A DNA stretch of 64,000 nt. Source: Roseomonas sp. HF4 (GTDB taxonomy: Bacteria; Pseudomonadota; Alphaproteobacteria; Acetobacterales; Acetobacteraceae). Of the stretch, positions 10,862 to 20,038 are shown one piece after another (positions within the stretch are counted from its first letter, which is position 1; the number at the start of each line of letters is the position of its first letter). The translations under genes were made by a program, and so were the position numbers. Under the pieces are notes generated by a model. That model did no database searches and had not been told where the DNA came from. It was given only the letters and a program-made list of their open reading frames with translations. The stretch spans positions 186,001-250,000 of the forward strand of contig NZ_STGD01000003.1 in assembly GCF_005222755.1 (NCBI RefSeq), in the 5' to 3' direction.

Positions 10862-11860
10862 TCAGTACACCATCTCGTCCTCGCGGCCGTCCTGCATCTG
10901 GATCTGGCCCTGCGCGGCCAGGTCCTTCGCCATCAGCACGATCGCGGCCTGCGCCTCGTCGACGTCGCGCAGCTTGACCGGGCCGAGATTGGCCAGGTCC
11001 TCCTTCAGCATCTTCGCCGCGCGCTCGCTCATGTTCTTGATGAACATGTCGCGCAGCGCCTCGGATGCGCCCTTCAGCGCCAGGACGAGCTGTTCCTTGG
11101 GCGCCGCGCGCATCAGCACCTGCACCCCCGCGCTGTCGAGGCGCGCGAGGTCGTCGAAGGTGAACATGAGGCCGCGGATGCGCTCGGCCGCGTCGCGGTT
11201 GCGTTCCTCGAGCGCCGCCAGGATGCGGGTTTCCGACTGGCGGTCGAGGTTGTTGAAGATCTCGGCCATCATCTCGTGCGCGTCGCGCCGCTGCGCGCGC
11301 GCCAGGTTCGACATGAACTCGGCCTTCAGCGTCTTCTCGACGCCGTCCAACGCCTCTTTCTGCACGGTCTCCATGCGGAGCATGCGCATCACGACCTCCA
11401 TCGCGAAGCCTTCGGGCAGCAGCGAGAGGACGCGCGCCGCGTGGTCCGGCTTCACCTTGGACAGCACGACGGCCACGGTCTGCGGGTATTCGTTCTTGAG
11501 GTAGTTCGCGAGCACCGCCTCGTTCACGTTGCCGAGCTTGTCCCACATCGTCCGGCCGGCGGGGCCGCGGATCTCGTCCATGATGAGGGCGACGCGTTCC
11601 CGCGGCAGCGTCTTCAGCAGCATCCGCTCCGTCGTTTCCCAGGATCCGACGAGACTGCCGGTACGGCCGAGGTTCTCCGCGAATTCCTGGCACAGCTCCT
11701 CCACTACCTTGGCAGGCACGGAGCCGAGCCCGGCCATGGCGGCCGAGAGGTCACGGATCTCGTCCTCATGCATCTTCGCGAACAGGCGGGAGGCGTGTTC
11801 CTCGCCGATCGCGAGCATAAAGGTCGCGGCTTTCTGGGCGCCGCTGAGCGTCGCGGGCAT
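10862..11860 (-). CDS. fliG: flagellar motor switch protein FliG
   Basis: FliG forms the upper C-ring and takes torque from the stator through its C-terminal domain. The 332-residue product has the normal length and family segments: [19 protein letters not shown] at the start, [14 protein letters not shown] ([18 protein letters not shown]) in the middle domain, and the C-terminal torque helix region with charged residues (about 270-310, [20 protein letters not shown]). One base separates it from fliH and four from fliF. MotA/MotB partners are not in the window. Confidence 0.95.
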   Translation of the reverse strand: MPATLSGAQKAATFMLAIGEEHASRLFAKMHEDEIRDLSAAMAGLGSVPAKVVEELCQEFAENLGRTGSLVGSWETTERMLLKTLPRERVALIMDEIRGPAGRTMWDKLGNVNEAVLANYLKNEYPQTVAVVLSKVKPDHAARVLSLLPEGFAMEVVMRMLRMETVQKEALDGVEKTLKAEFMSNLARAQRRDAHEMMAEIFNNLDRQSETRILAALEERNRDAAERIRGLMFTFDDLARLDSAGVQVLMRAAPKEQLVLALKGASEALRDMFIKNMSERAAKMLKEDLANLGPVKLRDVDEAQAAIVLMAKDLAAQGQIQMQDGREDEMVY

Positions 11861-11864
11861 GGGC

Positions 11865-13511
11865 TCAGGCTCCTTCCGGCGTCATCCAGCGCCGCATGAC
11901 GTTGAGCGTTTCCTCGGGGTGCTGCTCCACGAGCTCCTGCATCCGGCTGATGGAGGAGGCGCGCATCTGGCCCTCGATCGTGCCGATGCTGATCATCGTG
12001 TCCTCGCGCTGCGCTGCTTCGAGGGCGCGGGCATCCGCCGCATCGCCGGGCAGGGCCGCCGCCGTGCTCGCGCCGCCCGCGACCGCCGCCGCGCCGCCGC
12101 CCGCCGCGATCGCCGTCGCCGGGGGCGCGAGGGTGGCGACGATCCGCCCGACCGCGGGCTTGCCCACCAGCAGGATCGCGAGCAGCGCCACCAGGGCGAA
12201 GATCGCGCTCTCGATCAGCCGCGCGATGGTGGTGCTGCTGAAGGCGAGGTCGAACATGCCCGGTGCTGCGCCCAGCGCCTCCGGCGGGTCGGCGAAGCGC
12301 ATCGAGACGATCTCGACCGCGTCGCCGCGCTGCTCGTTGAAGCCGACGGCGCTGCGCACCAGCGCCAAGATCCGCTGCAGTTCCTCGGGCGTGCGGTCGC
12401 GGAAGGCGGCGGGGCCGCTCGGCTGCGGCTCCCACACGCCATCCACAAGGACCGCGACCGACTGGCGGCGCATCACCGGATGCTCCCGCACCGTGTTGCG
12501 CGTGGTGCGCCCGATCTCGAAGTTCGTCGTCTCCTCCTGCCGGCTTTCCTGGCTGGCGGCGCCGCCGCCGCCCGCGGGCGCGGCGTTCGGCACGTTGTTC
12601 TGCACGGTGGTCGGCTGTGCCTCCGCGCCGCGGCTGCTCTCCTGCACGCTCTGCTGGCTGCGCGGCACCTGGTTGTCGGGGTCGAAGCGTTCCTCGGTGG
12701 TCTGCACGCGGTCGAAGTCCATCTCGACCGTGGCCTCGGCGCGCACGCGGCCGGGGCCGAGGCTGCGCTCCAGCATTTCCTCGACCGCGCGGGCGATGCG
12801 CAGTTCCTGCGCGCGGCGCACCTCCTCCTGCGACTGCGCGGCCGCCGGTCCGGCCAGCGCCTGGCCGCCACGCGCCAGCAGCGCCCCCCGGCTGTCCACG
12901 ATCGAGACGTTCTGCGGCCGCAACCCGGGGACCGCCGTCGCGACCAGGTGCAGCACGGCCTGCACGCCCTCACGGTCCAGCCGCTGCGCGCCCTGCATCG
13001 TCAGCATGACGGAGGCCTGCGCCTCCCCCCGCTCGCGCGAGAAGACCTCCCGCCGCGGCAGCACGAGATGCACGCGCGCCGTCCGCACCCCGGCCAGGCT
13101 GCCGATCGAGCGCGCGAGTTCGCCTTCCAGCGCGCGCAGCCGGTTCACGTCCTGCTGGAACGGCGTCGTCGTCAGGGATTCGGAGCGGTCGAAGATCTCG
13201 TAGCCGACCGACCCGCCGCGCGGCAGGCCCTCCCGCGCCAGCACGAGGCGCAGGCGCGGCACCTGGTCCTCGGGTGCGAGGATGCGGCTCCCGCCGGCCT
13301 CGATCCGGTGGGGCACGCGTTGCGCCTCCAGCGCCGCGACGACCTGCGCGGCGTCGCGCGGGTCCATCTCGGCGTACAGCAGCGCCATCGGCGGCTGCCC
13401 GGCCCGCAGCACGAACCATCCGAGCAGGCCGAGCACCGCGATCGCCGCGCCAGCCAGCGTCGCGAGCCGCACGGTGCCGAGTGCCCGCAGTTGTTCGAGC
13501 ACGGCGCTCAT
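11865..13511 (-). CDS. fliF: flagellar MS-ring protein FliF
   Basis: FliF makes the MS ring in the inner membrane, the base on which switch and export gate assemble. The product is 548 residues with an N-terminal membrane segment (about 20-40), ring-building motifs ([36 protein letters not shown]), a long periplasmic domain with a low-complexity loop, and a second membrane segment near residue 440. The frame opens earlier (13538), but the ATG at 13511 is preceded by GGGAGG about ten bases upstream and gives [12 protein letters not shown], a typical start. It heads the eight-gene operon running to flhG. Confidence 0.93.
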   Translation of the reverse strand: MSAVLEQLRALGTVRLATLAGAAIAVLGLLGWFVLRAGQPPMALLYAEMDPRDAAQVVAALEAQRVPHRIEAGGSRILAPEDQVPRLRLVLAREGLPRGGSVGYEIFDRSESLTTTPFQQDVNRLRALEGELARSIGSLAGVRTARVHLVLPRREVFSRERGEAQASVMLTMQGAQRLDREGVQAVLHLVATAVPGLRPQNVSIVDSRGALLARGGQALAGPAAAQSQEEVRRAQELRIARAVEEMLERSLGPGRVRAEATVEMDFDRVQTTEERFDPDNQVPRSQQSVQESSRGAEAQPTTVQNNVPNAAPAGGGGAASQESRQEETTNFEIGRTTRNTVREHPVMRRQSVAVLVDGVWEPQPSGPAAFRDRTPEELQRILALVRSAVGFNEQRGDAVEIVSMRFADPPEALGAAPGMFDLAFSSTTIARLIESAIFALVALLAILLVGKPAVGRIVATLAPPATAIAAGGGAAAVAGGASTAAALPGDAADARALEAAQREDTMISIGTIEGQMRASSISRMQELVEQHPEETLNVMRRWMTPEGA

Positions 13512-13611
13512 CGCGGCATGGCCTCCCGTCGCATCCACGCCCCATCTGCCGCGCCGCGCCGCATCGGAAGGCCACCCCCTGCTGACGGAGGAAGTCTTTG
13601 CCGGGTTGAGG

Positions 13612-13626
13612 TTTCGGCGCGGTTAA
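13612..13626 (-). promoter_or_regulatory. candidate CtrA-type site before fliF
   Basis: On the minus strand the bases read TTAA-N7-GAAA with the conserved half-site TTAACC. It lies about 100 bases before the fliF start, in the gap between flgD and fliF, which otherwise lacks TTAA words in this GC-rich DNA. In Caulobacter the fliF operon is an early (class II) operon activated by CtrA. The second half-site is imperfect, so this is a candidate only. A related TTAACCGCG word also lies before the flagellin gene (19929-19937). Confidence 0.4.
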
Positions 13627-13669
13627 CACTGCGTGCCGCGCCGCCCGGCACCGCTCACGCGCGCAGGAT

Positions 13670-14338
13670 TCAGGATTCCGGGAGGAGCCGCCGCAGGCGG
13701 TCGAACCCGACGCCGAGCGCGCCCAGCGAAAGCAGCAGCGTATCCCCCTGCCGTTCGGCGCCGGTCACGGTCCCGGCGACCGAGAAGGGCAGCGCCGCCG
13801 CTTCCCCGTTCACGCCGCGGCCCGTGACCTGCACGCGGTAGGCGCCGTCGGGCAGGCTGCGCCCGGTCGCATCCCGCCCGTCCCAGGTCCATCCCGAGGG
13901 CGCCGCGCCGAGCGACGCGACCTGCTGGCGGAGCACCCGGCCGGCGGAATCGAGCACCGCGATCTCGGCCGTGCGCGCCGCGCCGGCCGCGGGCAGGCGG
14001 ACCTCGGCGCGACCATCCTGGAGCGTGACCCGGTCGCTCTCGACCTCGGCGCGCCGGCCGATCAGCGGCGCGGCCGCGGTCAGCTGCGCCGATTGCTGCA
14101 GCGAGATCAGCCGGCCGAGATTCTGGTTCATCGCGATCTGCTGCTCGACCGAGGCGAACTGCACGAGCTGGTTTGTCAGCTGGTTGGTGTCGAGCGGATC
14201 GGTCGGGCTCTGGTTCTGCAACTGCGTCGTGAGCAGCGTCAGGAAGGTGTTGAAGTCGCCGGCCAGCCGCGTGTTGCCGGAGGCGGCGGAGGCGGCGGAG
14301 GCGGCGCTGGCGGTGGCGGCGGCGATCGAGCCGGACAT
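13670..14338 (-). CDS. flgD: flagellar hook cap/assembly protein FlgD
   Basis: FlgD caps the growing hook and lets FlgE subunits fold at its tip. The 222-residue product has the family's N-terminal signature after an Ala/Ser-rich lead (FLTLLTTQLQNQSPTDPLD, then QFASVEQQIAMNQN). The C-terminal half has FlgD Ig-like/Tudor repeats, with GWTWDGRDATGRSLPDGAYRV as the FlgD_ig hallmark. It lies 15 bases downstream of fliK on the same strand, so hook length control and hook capping are co-expressed. Confidence 0.93.
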   Translation of the reverse strand: MSGSIAAATASAASAASAASGNTRLAGDFNTFLTLLTTQLQNQSPTDPLDTNQLTNQLVQFASVEQQIAMNQNLGRLISLQQSAQLTAAAPLIGRRAEVESDRVTLQDGRAEVRLPAAGAARTAEIAVLDSAGRVLRQQVASLGAAPSGWTWDGRDATGRSLPDGAYRVQVTGRGVNGEAAALPFSVAGTVTGAERQGDTLLLSLGALGVGFDRLRRLLPES

Positions 14339-14353
14339 GACGGGTCTCCCGTG

Positions 14354-15748
14354 TCAGATGGCGAGGTCGAGCAACGACAGCGCGCGGCGTGGCGGCGGCG
14401 CCTCGGCGATGCCCGGCGGGCCGGCGGCGGCACCGCGCGACGCGCGGCCGTCGGAGGCGGTCCCCTCGCGGCGCCGGTCGCGACCGAAGCCCGAGCCCGG
14501 CCCCTGGCCGGCAAGGCCGAGTGCGAGCGAACGCCCCTCCGCCACCAGGCCCGACTGCGTCAGGCTGCGTTCGATCTCGGCCTGGTCGCGCTGCAACAGC
14601 GCAAGGGTTTCCGGTCGCTCGGCGAGGATCCGGACCTGCGCGGCTGCGCCCGAGCCCTCGACGCTGATCTCGACGCGGCCGAGTTCCGCCGGCTCGAGCG
14701 TCACGCTGAGCCGCGCGGTGCCGCCCGCCACGGCGATCGCGACCACCACCGGCGTGATCTGGCGCGCGGGCGCGGCGGGCGGGAGGCCGCGGGGCGCCGC
14801 CGCGGCCATCGCGGCGGCGTCGCCGGTGTCCGGTCGGGTGGCGCCTGGTGCGGCTGCGGCGGGCGTTCCCGTCGCGCTGTCCGAGCCCGGTGCGGCGACC
14901 GCACGGCGCTCGGCGGGCGGCGGGGCCGCGATGAGGTTCGGGACTGCTGCGACCGGCGGGTCGCCCACGGGCGTCGGCCGCGCGGCCGGGGCTGCGGGCC
15001 AGGCCAGGGTCGGCCCGGGTCCCGGCTCCGGGGGCGGTCCGGCACCGGGGGGCGCTGCGGTCCGTGCGCGCGCCGCCGCGGCGGGTCCGTGCCGGGCGCC
15101 GATGCCGCGCTGGCGTTCGACAGGCTCGCCAGCGGAAAGGGGCATGGCGGCGGGTCGTGGCGCCCCGGGCGGCGCGACGACCCCTGCATCGATCCGCGCG
15201 AGTTGCGCGGGCTGGTCGGGGCCAGTCGCGCCCGCCGGGTCCGAGGTCTGCGACGATTCCGTGCCACCCGGGCCGCGCACGCCCTGGGGCGGCAAGGGCG
15301 CCGTCACGTCGGCTGGCTGCGGCAGGGGCGGCGGGTCGGGCTTCACGTGCCCGGGTCCTGCGTCTGGCCGTGCCGGCGGATCCTCGTCCGCCCAATCCGC
15401 GGTCGGGGCGGCCTTGGGCCCAGGCGATGCGGCATCGACGGGGTCCGCGACACCTGTGGTGGCGGAGGGCAGCGCCTGCGGCATCGCCAGCGGTACCGCC
15501 GGGATGTCGCCCGCGTCGGTCACGGACGGTTCGATGGGCGGTGTTCGAGGGGGCAGGGCGGTCGCGGCCGGTTCCGGCATGGCGAGACCCGGCGTGGCGA
15601 GACCCGGCGCGGCCGCCGCCCCGGCCAGCGGGCCGGGCGTGGCGGCGCGCGCCAGCACTGCGGCGAAGGCCTGCCCCGGCGCCAGGGCAGGGGCCTCGGG
15701 CAAGGCGGTGGCGGCAGGCACCGGCGGCGTGGCGGCGATGGCGTCCAT
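14354..15748 (-). CDS. fliK: flagellar hook-length control protein FliK
   Basis: The product is a long proline/alanine/glycine-rich, presumably disordered protein with a folded C-terminal domain (about residues 325-410, LSVTLEPAELGRVEISVEG) matching the FliK hook-length domain that switches export specificity from hook to filament. The frame can extend to 15955. I prefer the ATG at 15748 (464 residues), with AAGGG ten bases upstream; an ATG at 15844 is also possible. The low-complexity ruler part makes start choice uncertain, while the C-terminal domain and position before flgD are clear. Confidence 0.85.
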   Translation of the reverse strand: MDAIAATPPVPAATALPEAPALAPGQAFAAVLARAATPGPLAGAAAAPGLATPGLAMPEPAATALPPRTPPIEPSVTDAGDIPAVPLAMPQALPSATTGVADPVDAASPGPKAAPTADWADEDPPARPDAGPGHVKPDPPPLPQPADVTAPLPPQGVRGPGGTESSQTSDPAGATGPDQPAQLARIDAGVVAPPGAPRPAAMPLSAGEPVERQRGIGARHGPAAAARARTAAPPGAGPPPEPGPGPTLAWPAAPAARPTPVGDPPVAAVPNLIAAPPPAERRAVAAPGSDSATGTPAAAAPGATRPDTGDAAAMAAAAPRGLPPAAPARQITPVVVAIAVAGGTARLSVTLEPAELGRVEISVEGSGAAAQVRILAERPETLALLQRDQAEIERSLTQSGLVAEGRSLALGLAGQGPGSGFGRDRRREGTASDGRASRGAAAGPPGIAEAPPPRRALSLLDLAI

Positions 15749-15914
15749 TGGCAGGCGGCCCTTCTGTTGCGGGCCGTCGCTGCCGGCCGCGCCCGAGGCA
15801 GGCAGCAAGGCGCGCGCCATTCGCGGGGCCGTAGGTGCGGGCATTTCATGCCGGGCATGGGGAAGCTTCTGCCGCCCCTGGGCAGGCTGCGCCCGGTCCG
15901 GGACCGCCAGGCCC

Positions 15915-15930
15915 TGGCACGGGGGTTGCG
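15915..15930 (+). promoter_or_regulatory. sigma-54 (-24/-12) promoter of flgE
   Basis: The bases TGGCACGGGGGTTGCG match the sigma-54 consensus TGGCAC-N5-TTGC in every fixed position with exact spacing. It points to flgE, whose ATG is at 15979; a start of transcription about 12 bases after the TTGC would leave a leader of nearly 40 bases. FlbD, encoded in this window, is the expected activator, and late hook genes are sigma-54-dependent in related bacteria. Confidence 0.88.
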
Positions 15931-15978
15931 CTGTCGACGGCGGACCCCCGTCCATGCCCGCCCATCCCGGAGACCCCG

Positions 15979-17271
15979 ATGTCCCTGTTCGGTTCCATGA
16001 CCACCGCCATCAGCGGCCTGACCGCCCAGGCGCGCGCGCTCGGCCATGTCTCGGACAATGTCGCCAACAGCCAGACGGCGGGCTTCAAGCGCACCGACAC
16101 GAACTTCGTCTCATACCTGACCGACAGCACCCTGCAGGTGCACCGGCCGGGCTCGGTCGTGGCGCGGCCCGACTACACGAACACGGTGCAGGGCACGATC
16201 GAGCAGTCGGAGAATCCGCTCGCCCTCGCCATCGCCGGGCAGGGCTTCTTCTCGGTGGCGTTGCCGACGGGCTCGGCGAACGGCCAGGTGACTTTCGACG
16301 AACGGCAGTTCTTCACCCGCGCCGGCGACTTCCAGCTTGACCGCAGCGGCTACATGGTCAACGGCGCCGGCTACTTCCTGCAGGGCTGGGCGGCGGACGC
16401 GGCCGGCGAGCCCGACCGCACCCGCATCCAGCCGATCCGCGTCAGCGACCTGGTGTTCAACCCGATCGCGACCGGCTCGATCGAGCTCTCGGCCAACCTG
16501 CCGGCAACCGGTACCGTGCCGGTCTCGACGCAATTCAATGTCTACGACACCCTCGGCGCGCTGCAGCCCATGACGCTGACCTGGACGCCGGCGGCGCTGA
16601 ACACCTGGACGCTCGACATCTCTGCGGCGGGCGCGGGCGGTTCGCTCGGTACGATCGACGTGCTGTTCGGCCAGGCGGCCCCGGTGCCGGTCGCCGACGG
16701 CACGGTGGGCGACTTCGCCAATGCGTCCGGCACGCTGAGCGGCTCGGCCGCCGTGGCGGGCGAACCCGCGACCATCGCCTTCACGGCGGATTTCGGCCAG
16801 GGCCCGCAGGCCATCACGCTCGACGTCGGCGCCTTCGGCGCGGCGCGCGGCGTGACGCAATACGCCGGGGACGAATACACGGTGCGCAACCTCGCGCAGG
16901 ACGGGGTGCCGCTCGGCGCCTATTCCTCGCTCGGCATCCGCGAGAACGGCGACGTCGCCATCAACTACGACAACGGCCAGTCGCGCGTCATCGGCCGCGT
17001 GCCGGTCACGACCTTCAACGCGCCCGACGCGCTGCAGCGCCTCGACGGCCAGGCCTTCATGCGCACGCTGGAGAGCGGGGAGGCGCGCACCTCCGACCCG
17101 GCGTCCAACGGATCGGGGCGGCTGTCCATAGGCTCGATCGAACGGTCCAACGTCGATATCGCGGCGGAGTTCTCGAAGCTGATCGTGGCGCAGCGCGCCT
17201 ATACCGCCAACACCCGGATCGTAACGGCATCGGACGAGATGCTGCAGGACACGATCAACATGCGCCGCTGA
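15979..17271 (+). CDS. flgE: flagellar hook protein FlgE
   Basis: FlgE polymerises into the hook, the flexible joint outside the outer membrane. The 430-residue product starts with the rod/hook family helix (MSLFGSMTTAISGLTAQA, then DNVANSQTAGFKRTD) and ends with the matching C-terminal helix (SNVDIAAEFSKLIVAQRAYT). The middle holds the FlgE-specific beta domains. The chosen ATG has CGGAG seven bases upstream and lies behind the sigma-54 promoter at 15915; the longer open frame would include the promoter and is rejected. flgK follows after 26 bases. Confidence 0.95.
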   Translation: MSLFGSMTTAISGLTAQARALGHVSDNVANSQTAGFKRTDTNFVSYLTDSTLQVHRPGSVVARPDYTNTVQGTIEQSENPLALAIAGQGFFSVALPTGSANGQVTFDERQFFTRAGDFQLDRSGYMVNGAGYFLQGWAADAAGEPDRTRIQPIRVSDLVFNPIATGSIELSANLPATGTVPVSTQFNVYDTLGALQPMTLTWTPAALNTWTLDISAAGAGGSLGTIDVLFGQAAPVPVADGTVGDFANASGTLSGSAAVAGEPATIAFTADFGQGPQAITLDVGAFGAARGVTQYAGDEYTVRNLAQDGVPLGAYSSLGIRENGDVAINYDNGQSRVIGRVPVTTFNAPDALQRLDGQAFMRTLESGEARTSDPASNGSGRLSIGSIERSNVDIAAEFSKLIVAQRAYTANTRIVTASDEMLQDTINMRR

Positions 17272-17297
17272 GGCACGACGGGTAGGGGAGCGAAGCC

Positions 17298-18827
17298 ATG
17301 TCCCTCGATGCCGCGCTGCTCAGCGCCCGCTCGGGCCTCGCGCACACGCAGCGCGCGCTGGCCGCCGCGGCGAACGATGTCGCCAACGCCGAGACGCCGG
17401 GGCACACGAAGAAGACCGTCGCCGGCCGCGCCGATGCCGGCGACGGCACCGGCATCGGCGTGCGCAGCCTGCCGCCGACGCGCGAGGTCGACGAAGCCCT
17501 GGTCGGCGAGATCAATGCGCGGCGTGCCGCCGCCGCGGCGGCCGAGGCGCGGCTCGCGCTGCTCCGCGGCATCGAGGCGGCGCATGGCAGCCCCGAGGCC
17601 GGGGATGGCCTCGGCGACCTGGCGGCGGCGCTGCACACCGGCTTCGAGGATCTGCGCGCCGACCCCGCCGAGGCCGGCCGCCAGGCAGGCCTGGTGATGC
17701 AGGCCGACGCGCTGGCGACGCGCCTGAACGAGATTTCGGCCGCCATCGTGAAGGCCCGCCAGCAGGCGCAGGACGGCATCGTCACCGAGGTCTCGGCCAT
17801 CAACGCGACGCTGCGCGAGATCGCGGCGCTGACCATCGAGATCCGCGAGCAGGTGGCGCTCACGGGCAGCGCCGCCGCGCTCGAGGACAAGCGTGACAAC
17901 GCCATCGCGCGCCTGTCGGAAAGCCTCGAGGTGCGGGCGCTGAAGCGCGAGGATGGCGGGCTCGTGCTGGTCGCGCGCGGCGGCATGGTGCTGCCGCTCG
18001 ACCCGAAGCGTGATGCCTTCTCGACCGCCGATGCCATCCTGGGGCCCACCGCCTTCCACGGCGCCGGCGGCACCATCCCCGGCATCATGCTGGGCGGGCA
18101 GGACGTGACGCAGGCACTGGCGGGCGGGCGGCTCGCGGAATACGTGGCGCTGCGCGACCAGACGCTGCCGCGCTACCAGGCCGAGGCCGACCTCGCGGCC
18201 GCGCATCTCGCCGGACGGCTCGAAGGGCAGGGGCTGCGGCTGTTCACCGATGCCGCGGGCGCGGTGCCCGACGTCACGCAGCCCTATGCCGGCGGCGCCA
18301 TGGTGGGCTTCGCCGGCACGATCCGCGTCAATGCCGCCGTCGCCGCCAATCCCGCGCTGCTGCGCGACGGCACGCACGATGTGGCGGGGGATCCGGCCGG
18401 GCCTTCCGCCTTCACGACCAATCCGCCGGGCGGGCCGGCGGGGTTCGTGACGCTGCTCGACCGCGTGCTCGACTTCGCCTTCGGCGCGAACGCGCAGCCG
18501 GGCGTCGCCTGGGGCGCCATCCCGACCGGCGGGCTCGGGCCGGACGGGACGCTGTCCTCCCCCTTCGGCGCGCCGCCGACGCTCGAGGGCTATGCCGGTC
18601 TGCTGACCGCGGCGCACACCGCCGACCGCGCGGCGGCCGCCGCGGCGCTGGATGGCACGCGCGCGTTGATGCAGGGGCTCGAGGCGCGCTTCGCCGCGCG
18701 CTCGGGCGTTGACGTCGACACGGAGATGGCCGCGATGGTGACGCTGCAGAACGCCTATGCCGCCAATGCGCGCGTGATGAGCACCGTGCAGGCGATGTGG
18801 GACCAGCTGCTGGCCTCGGTGCGCTGA
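17298..18827 (+). CDS. flgK: hook-associated protein 1 FlgK
   Basis: FlgK is the first hook-filament junction protein. The 509-residue product has the characteristic N-terminal helix (LDAALLSARSGLAHTQRAL, followed by NDVANAETPGHTKK) and a C-terminal helix with MAAMVTLQNAYAANARVM, both needed for packing in the filament core. The start has GGGGAG about nine bases upstream. It sits between flgE and flgL in one transcript. Confidence 0.93.
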   Translation: MSLDAALLSARSGLAHTQRALAAAANDVANAETPGHTKKTVAGRADAGDGTGIGVRSLPPTREVDEALVGEINARRAAAAAAEARLALLRGIEAAHGSPEAGDGLGDLAAALHTGFEDLRADPAEAGRQAGLVMQADALATRLNEISAAIVKARQQAQDGIVTEVSAINATLREIAALTIEIREQVALTGSAAALEDKRDNAIARLSESLEVRALKREDGGLVLVARGGMVLPLDPKRDAFSTADAILGPTAFHGAGGTIPGIMLGGQDVTQALAGGRLAEYVALRDQTLPRYQAEADLAAAHLAGRLEGQGLRLFTDAAGAVPDVTQPYAGGAMVGFAGTIRVNAAVAANPALLRDGTHDVAGDPAGPSAFTTNPPGGPAGFVTLLDRVLDFAFGANAQPGVAWGAIPTGGLGPDGTLSSPFGAPPTLEGYAGLLTAAHTADRAAAAAALDGTRALMQGLEARFAARSGVDVDTEMAAMVTLQNAYAANARVMSTVQAMWDQLLASVR

Positions 18828-18829
18828 GG

Positions 18830-19891
18830 ATGACGACGATCGGTCGCATCGGCGGGCTCGACGCGGGGGCGGCGGCGCTGCGCGCCAGGCTCGACGTGCT
18901 GACGCGCCAGGTCTCGGACGGGCGGAAGGGGCCGCGCTATGGCGACATCGCGCCCGAGGCGCGGCGCGCGGTCGACCTGCGCGCCGAGATCGGGCGCCGG
19001 GACACCTGGCAGGGCACCATCTCCCGCGCGCTGGCGCATACCTCGGTGGCGCAGAACACGCTCGGCCGCATGGAGGCGATCGCGACGCGCTTCTACCAGG
19101 AGGCGATCCGCCTGGACGGCACGAGCGGCGTGCGCATCGCGGCCGTGGCGGCCGAGGCGCGCGCCGCCATGGCGGAATTCGCGACCCTGATGAACGAGCG
19201 CCACGCGGGCGAATACATCTTCGGCGGCACCGACAGCGCCAATCCGCCGATCCCGGACGCCGAGGGCATCGCCGCCGGCGGCATGGCGGCCGACATCGCC
19301 GCCGCGGTGGCCGGGCTCGGAGGCGGCAATGCGGCGGCGGTCGCGGCCGCGACGCTCGCCGCCGCGCAGTCGGATGCGGCGGGCACCACGCCGTTCTCGG
19401 CCTTCGTCTCGGACCCGGCGCAGGGGCTTGCCGAACCTCGCCGTGCCGTGCCTTCGGCCGAGGGGGAGCGCGTCGCCTACGGGCTTTTCGCCAACCGCAA
19501 CGCCGCCGCGGCCAGCACGGGGGAGACGACGGGGGCCTGGTCGCGCGATATCCTGCGCGGGCTGGCCACGCTGGCCGCGCTCGACCCGTCGCAGGCGGCG
19601 CTCGGCGCCGACTTCACGGACCTGGTCGCGACCGTGCGCGACGGCATGCGAAGCGCGCTCGACGCGCTCGGGGTGGAGCGCGGCGCGCTGGGCGCGACCG
19701 AGGAACGACTGGAGGCGACCGCGCGCCGGCACGCCGATGTCACGGTCACGCTCTCGGGCCAGCATGCGGGGATCGAGGAGGTGGACATGGCCGAGACGAT
19801 CAGCCGCCTGCAGGCGACCCAGACACAGCTCGAGGCGTCCTACCGCGCGATCTCGATCGCCGCGGGCCTGACGCTCACGCGCTTCCTGTAG
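18830..19891 (+). CDS. flgL: hook-associated protein 3 FlgL
   Basis: The 353-residue product is flagellin-like at both ends: an N-terminal helix with LRARLDVLTRQVSDGRK and a C-terminal helix with AETISRLQATQTQLEASYRA, the layout of FlgL, the second junction protein. The ATG at 18830 comes two bases after the flgK stop; its only Shine-Dalgarno-like bases (GAGG) abut it, so it probably depends on ribosomes finishing flgK. The frame also opens at 18797 inside flgK, which is less likely. It ends the flgE-flgK-flgL unit. Confidence 0.88.
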   Translation: MTTIGRIGGLDAGAAALRARLDVLTRQVSDGRKGPRYGDIAPEARRAVDLRAEIGRRDTWQGTISRALAHTSVAQNTLGRMEAIATRFYQEAIRLDGTSGVRIAAVAAEARAAMAEFATLMNERHAGEYIFGGTDSANPPIPDAEGIAAGGMAADIAAAVAGLGGGNAAAVAAATLAAAQSDAAGTTPFSAFVSDPAQGLAEPRRAVPSAEGERVAYGLFANRNAAAASTGETTGAWSRDILRGLATLAALDPSQAALGADFTDLVATVRDGMRSALDALGVERGALGATEERLEATARRHADVTVTLSGQHAGIEEVDMAETISRLQATQTQLEASYRAISIAAGLTLTRFL

Positions 19892-19983
19892 CGACGGCGC
19901 GGTTCCCATGGCCCGCATTCAGGCTCGATTAACCGCGGCCGGGGCATCCTGCCGGCGACACCGCAAGATGCGGCGCGCAACCC

Positions 19984-20014
19984 GGTTCCCGGTCCGGTCA
20001 GGACCGCGGGGACC
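19984..20014 (+). promoter_or_regulatory. stem-loop in the flagellin mRNA leader
   Basis: The leader can fold into a 12-pair stem (one G-U pair, a two-base bulge) with a five-base loop: arm 19984-19995, loop 19996-20000, arm 20001-20014. It ends 24 bases before the flagellin ATG and just before the ribosome binding site AGGGGA (20024-20029). In Caulobacter, FlbT represses flagellin by binding the 5' leader, and flbT lies directly downstream here, so this stem-loop is the natural candidate target. The binding itself is inference. Confidence 0.5.
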
Positions 20015-20038
20015 AACGGATCCAGGGGAAGACCCCGT

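Noticed and set aside
19942..19957. Sigma-54 promoter for flagellin
   Set aside because: GGGCAT-N5-CGGCG has the right spacing but misses several key bases; another look-alike at 19909 has the wrong spacing.
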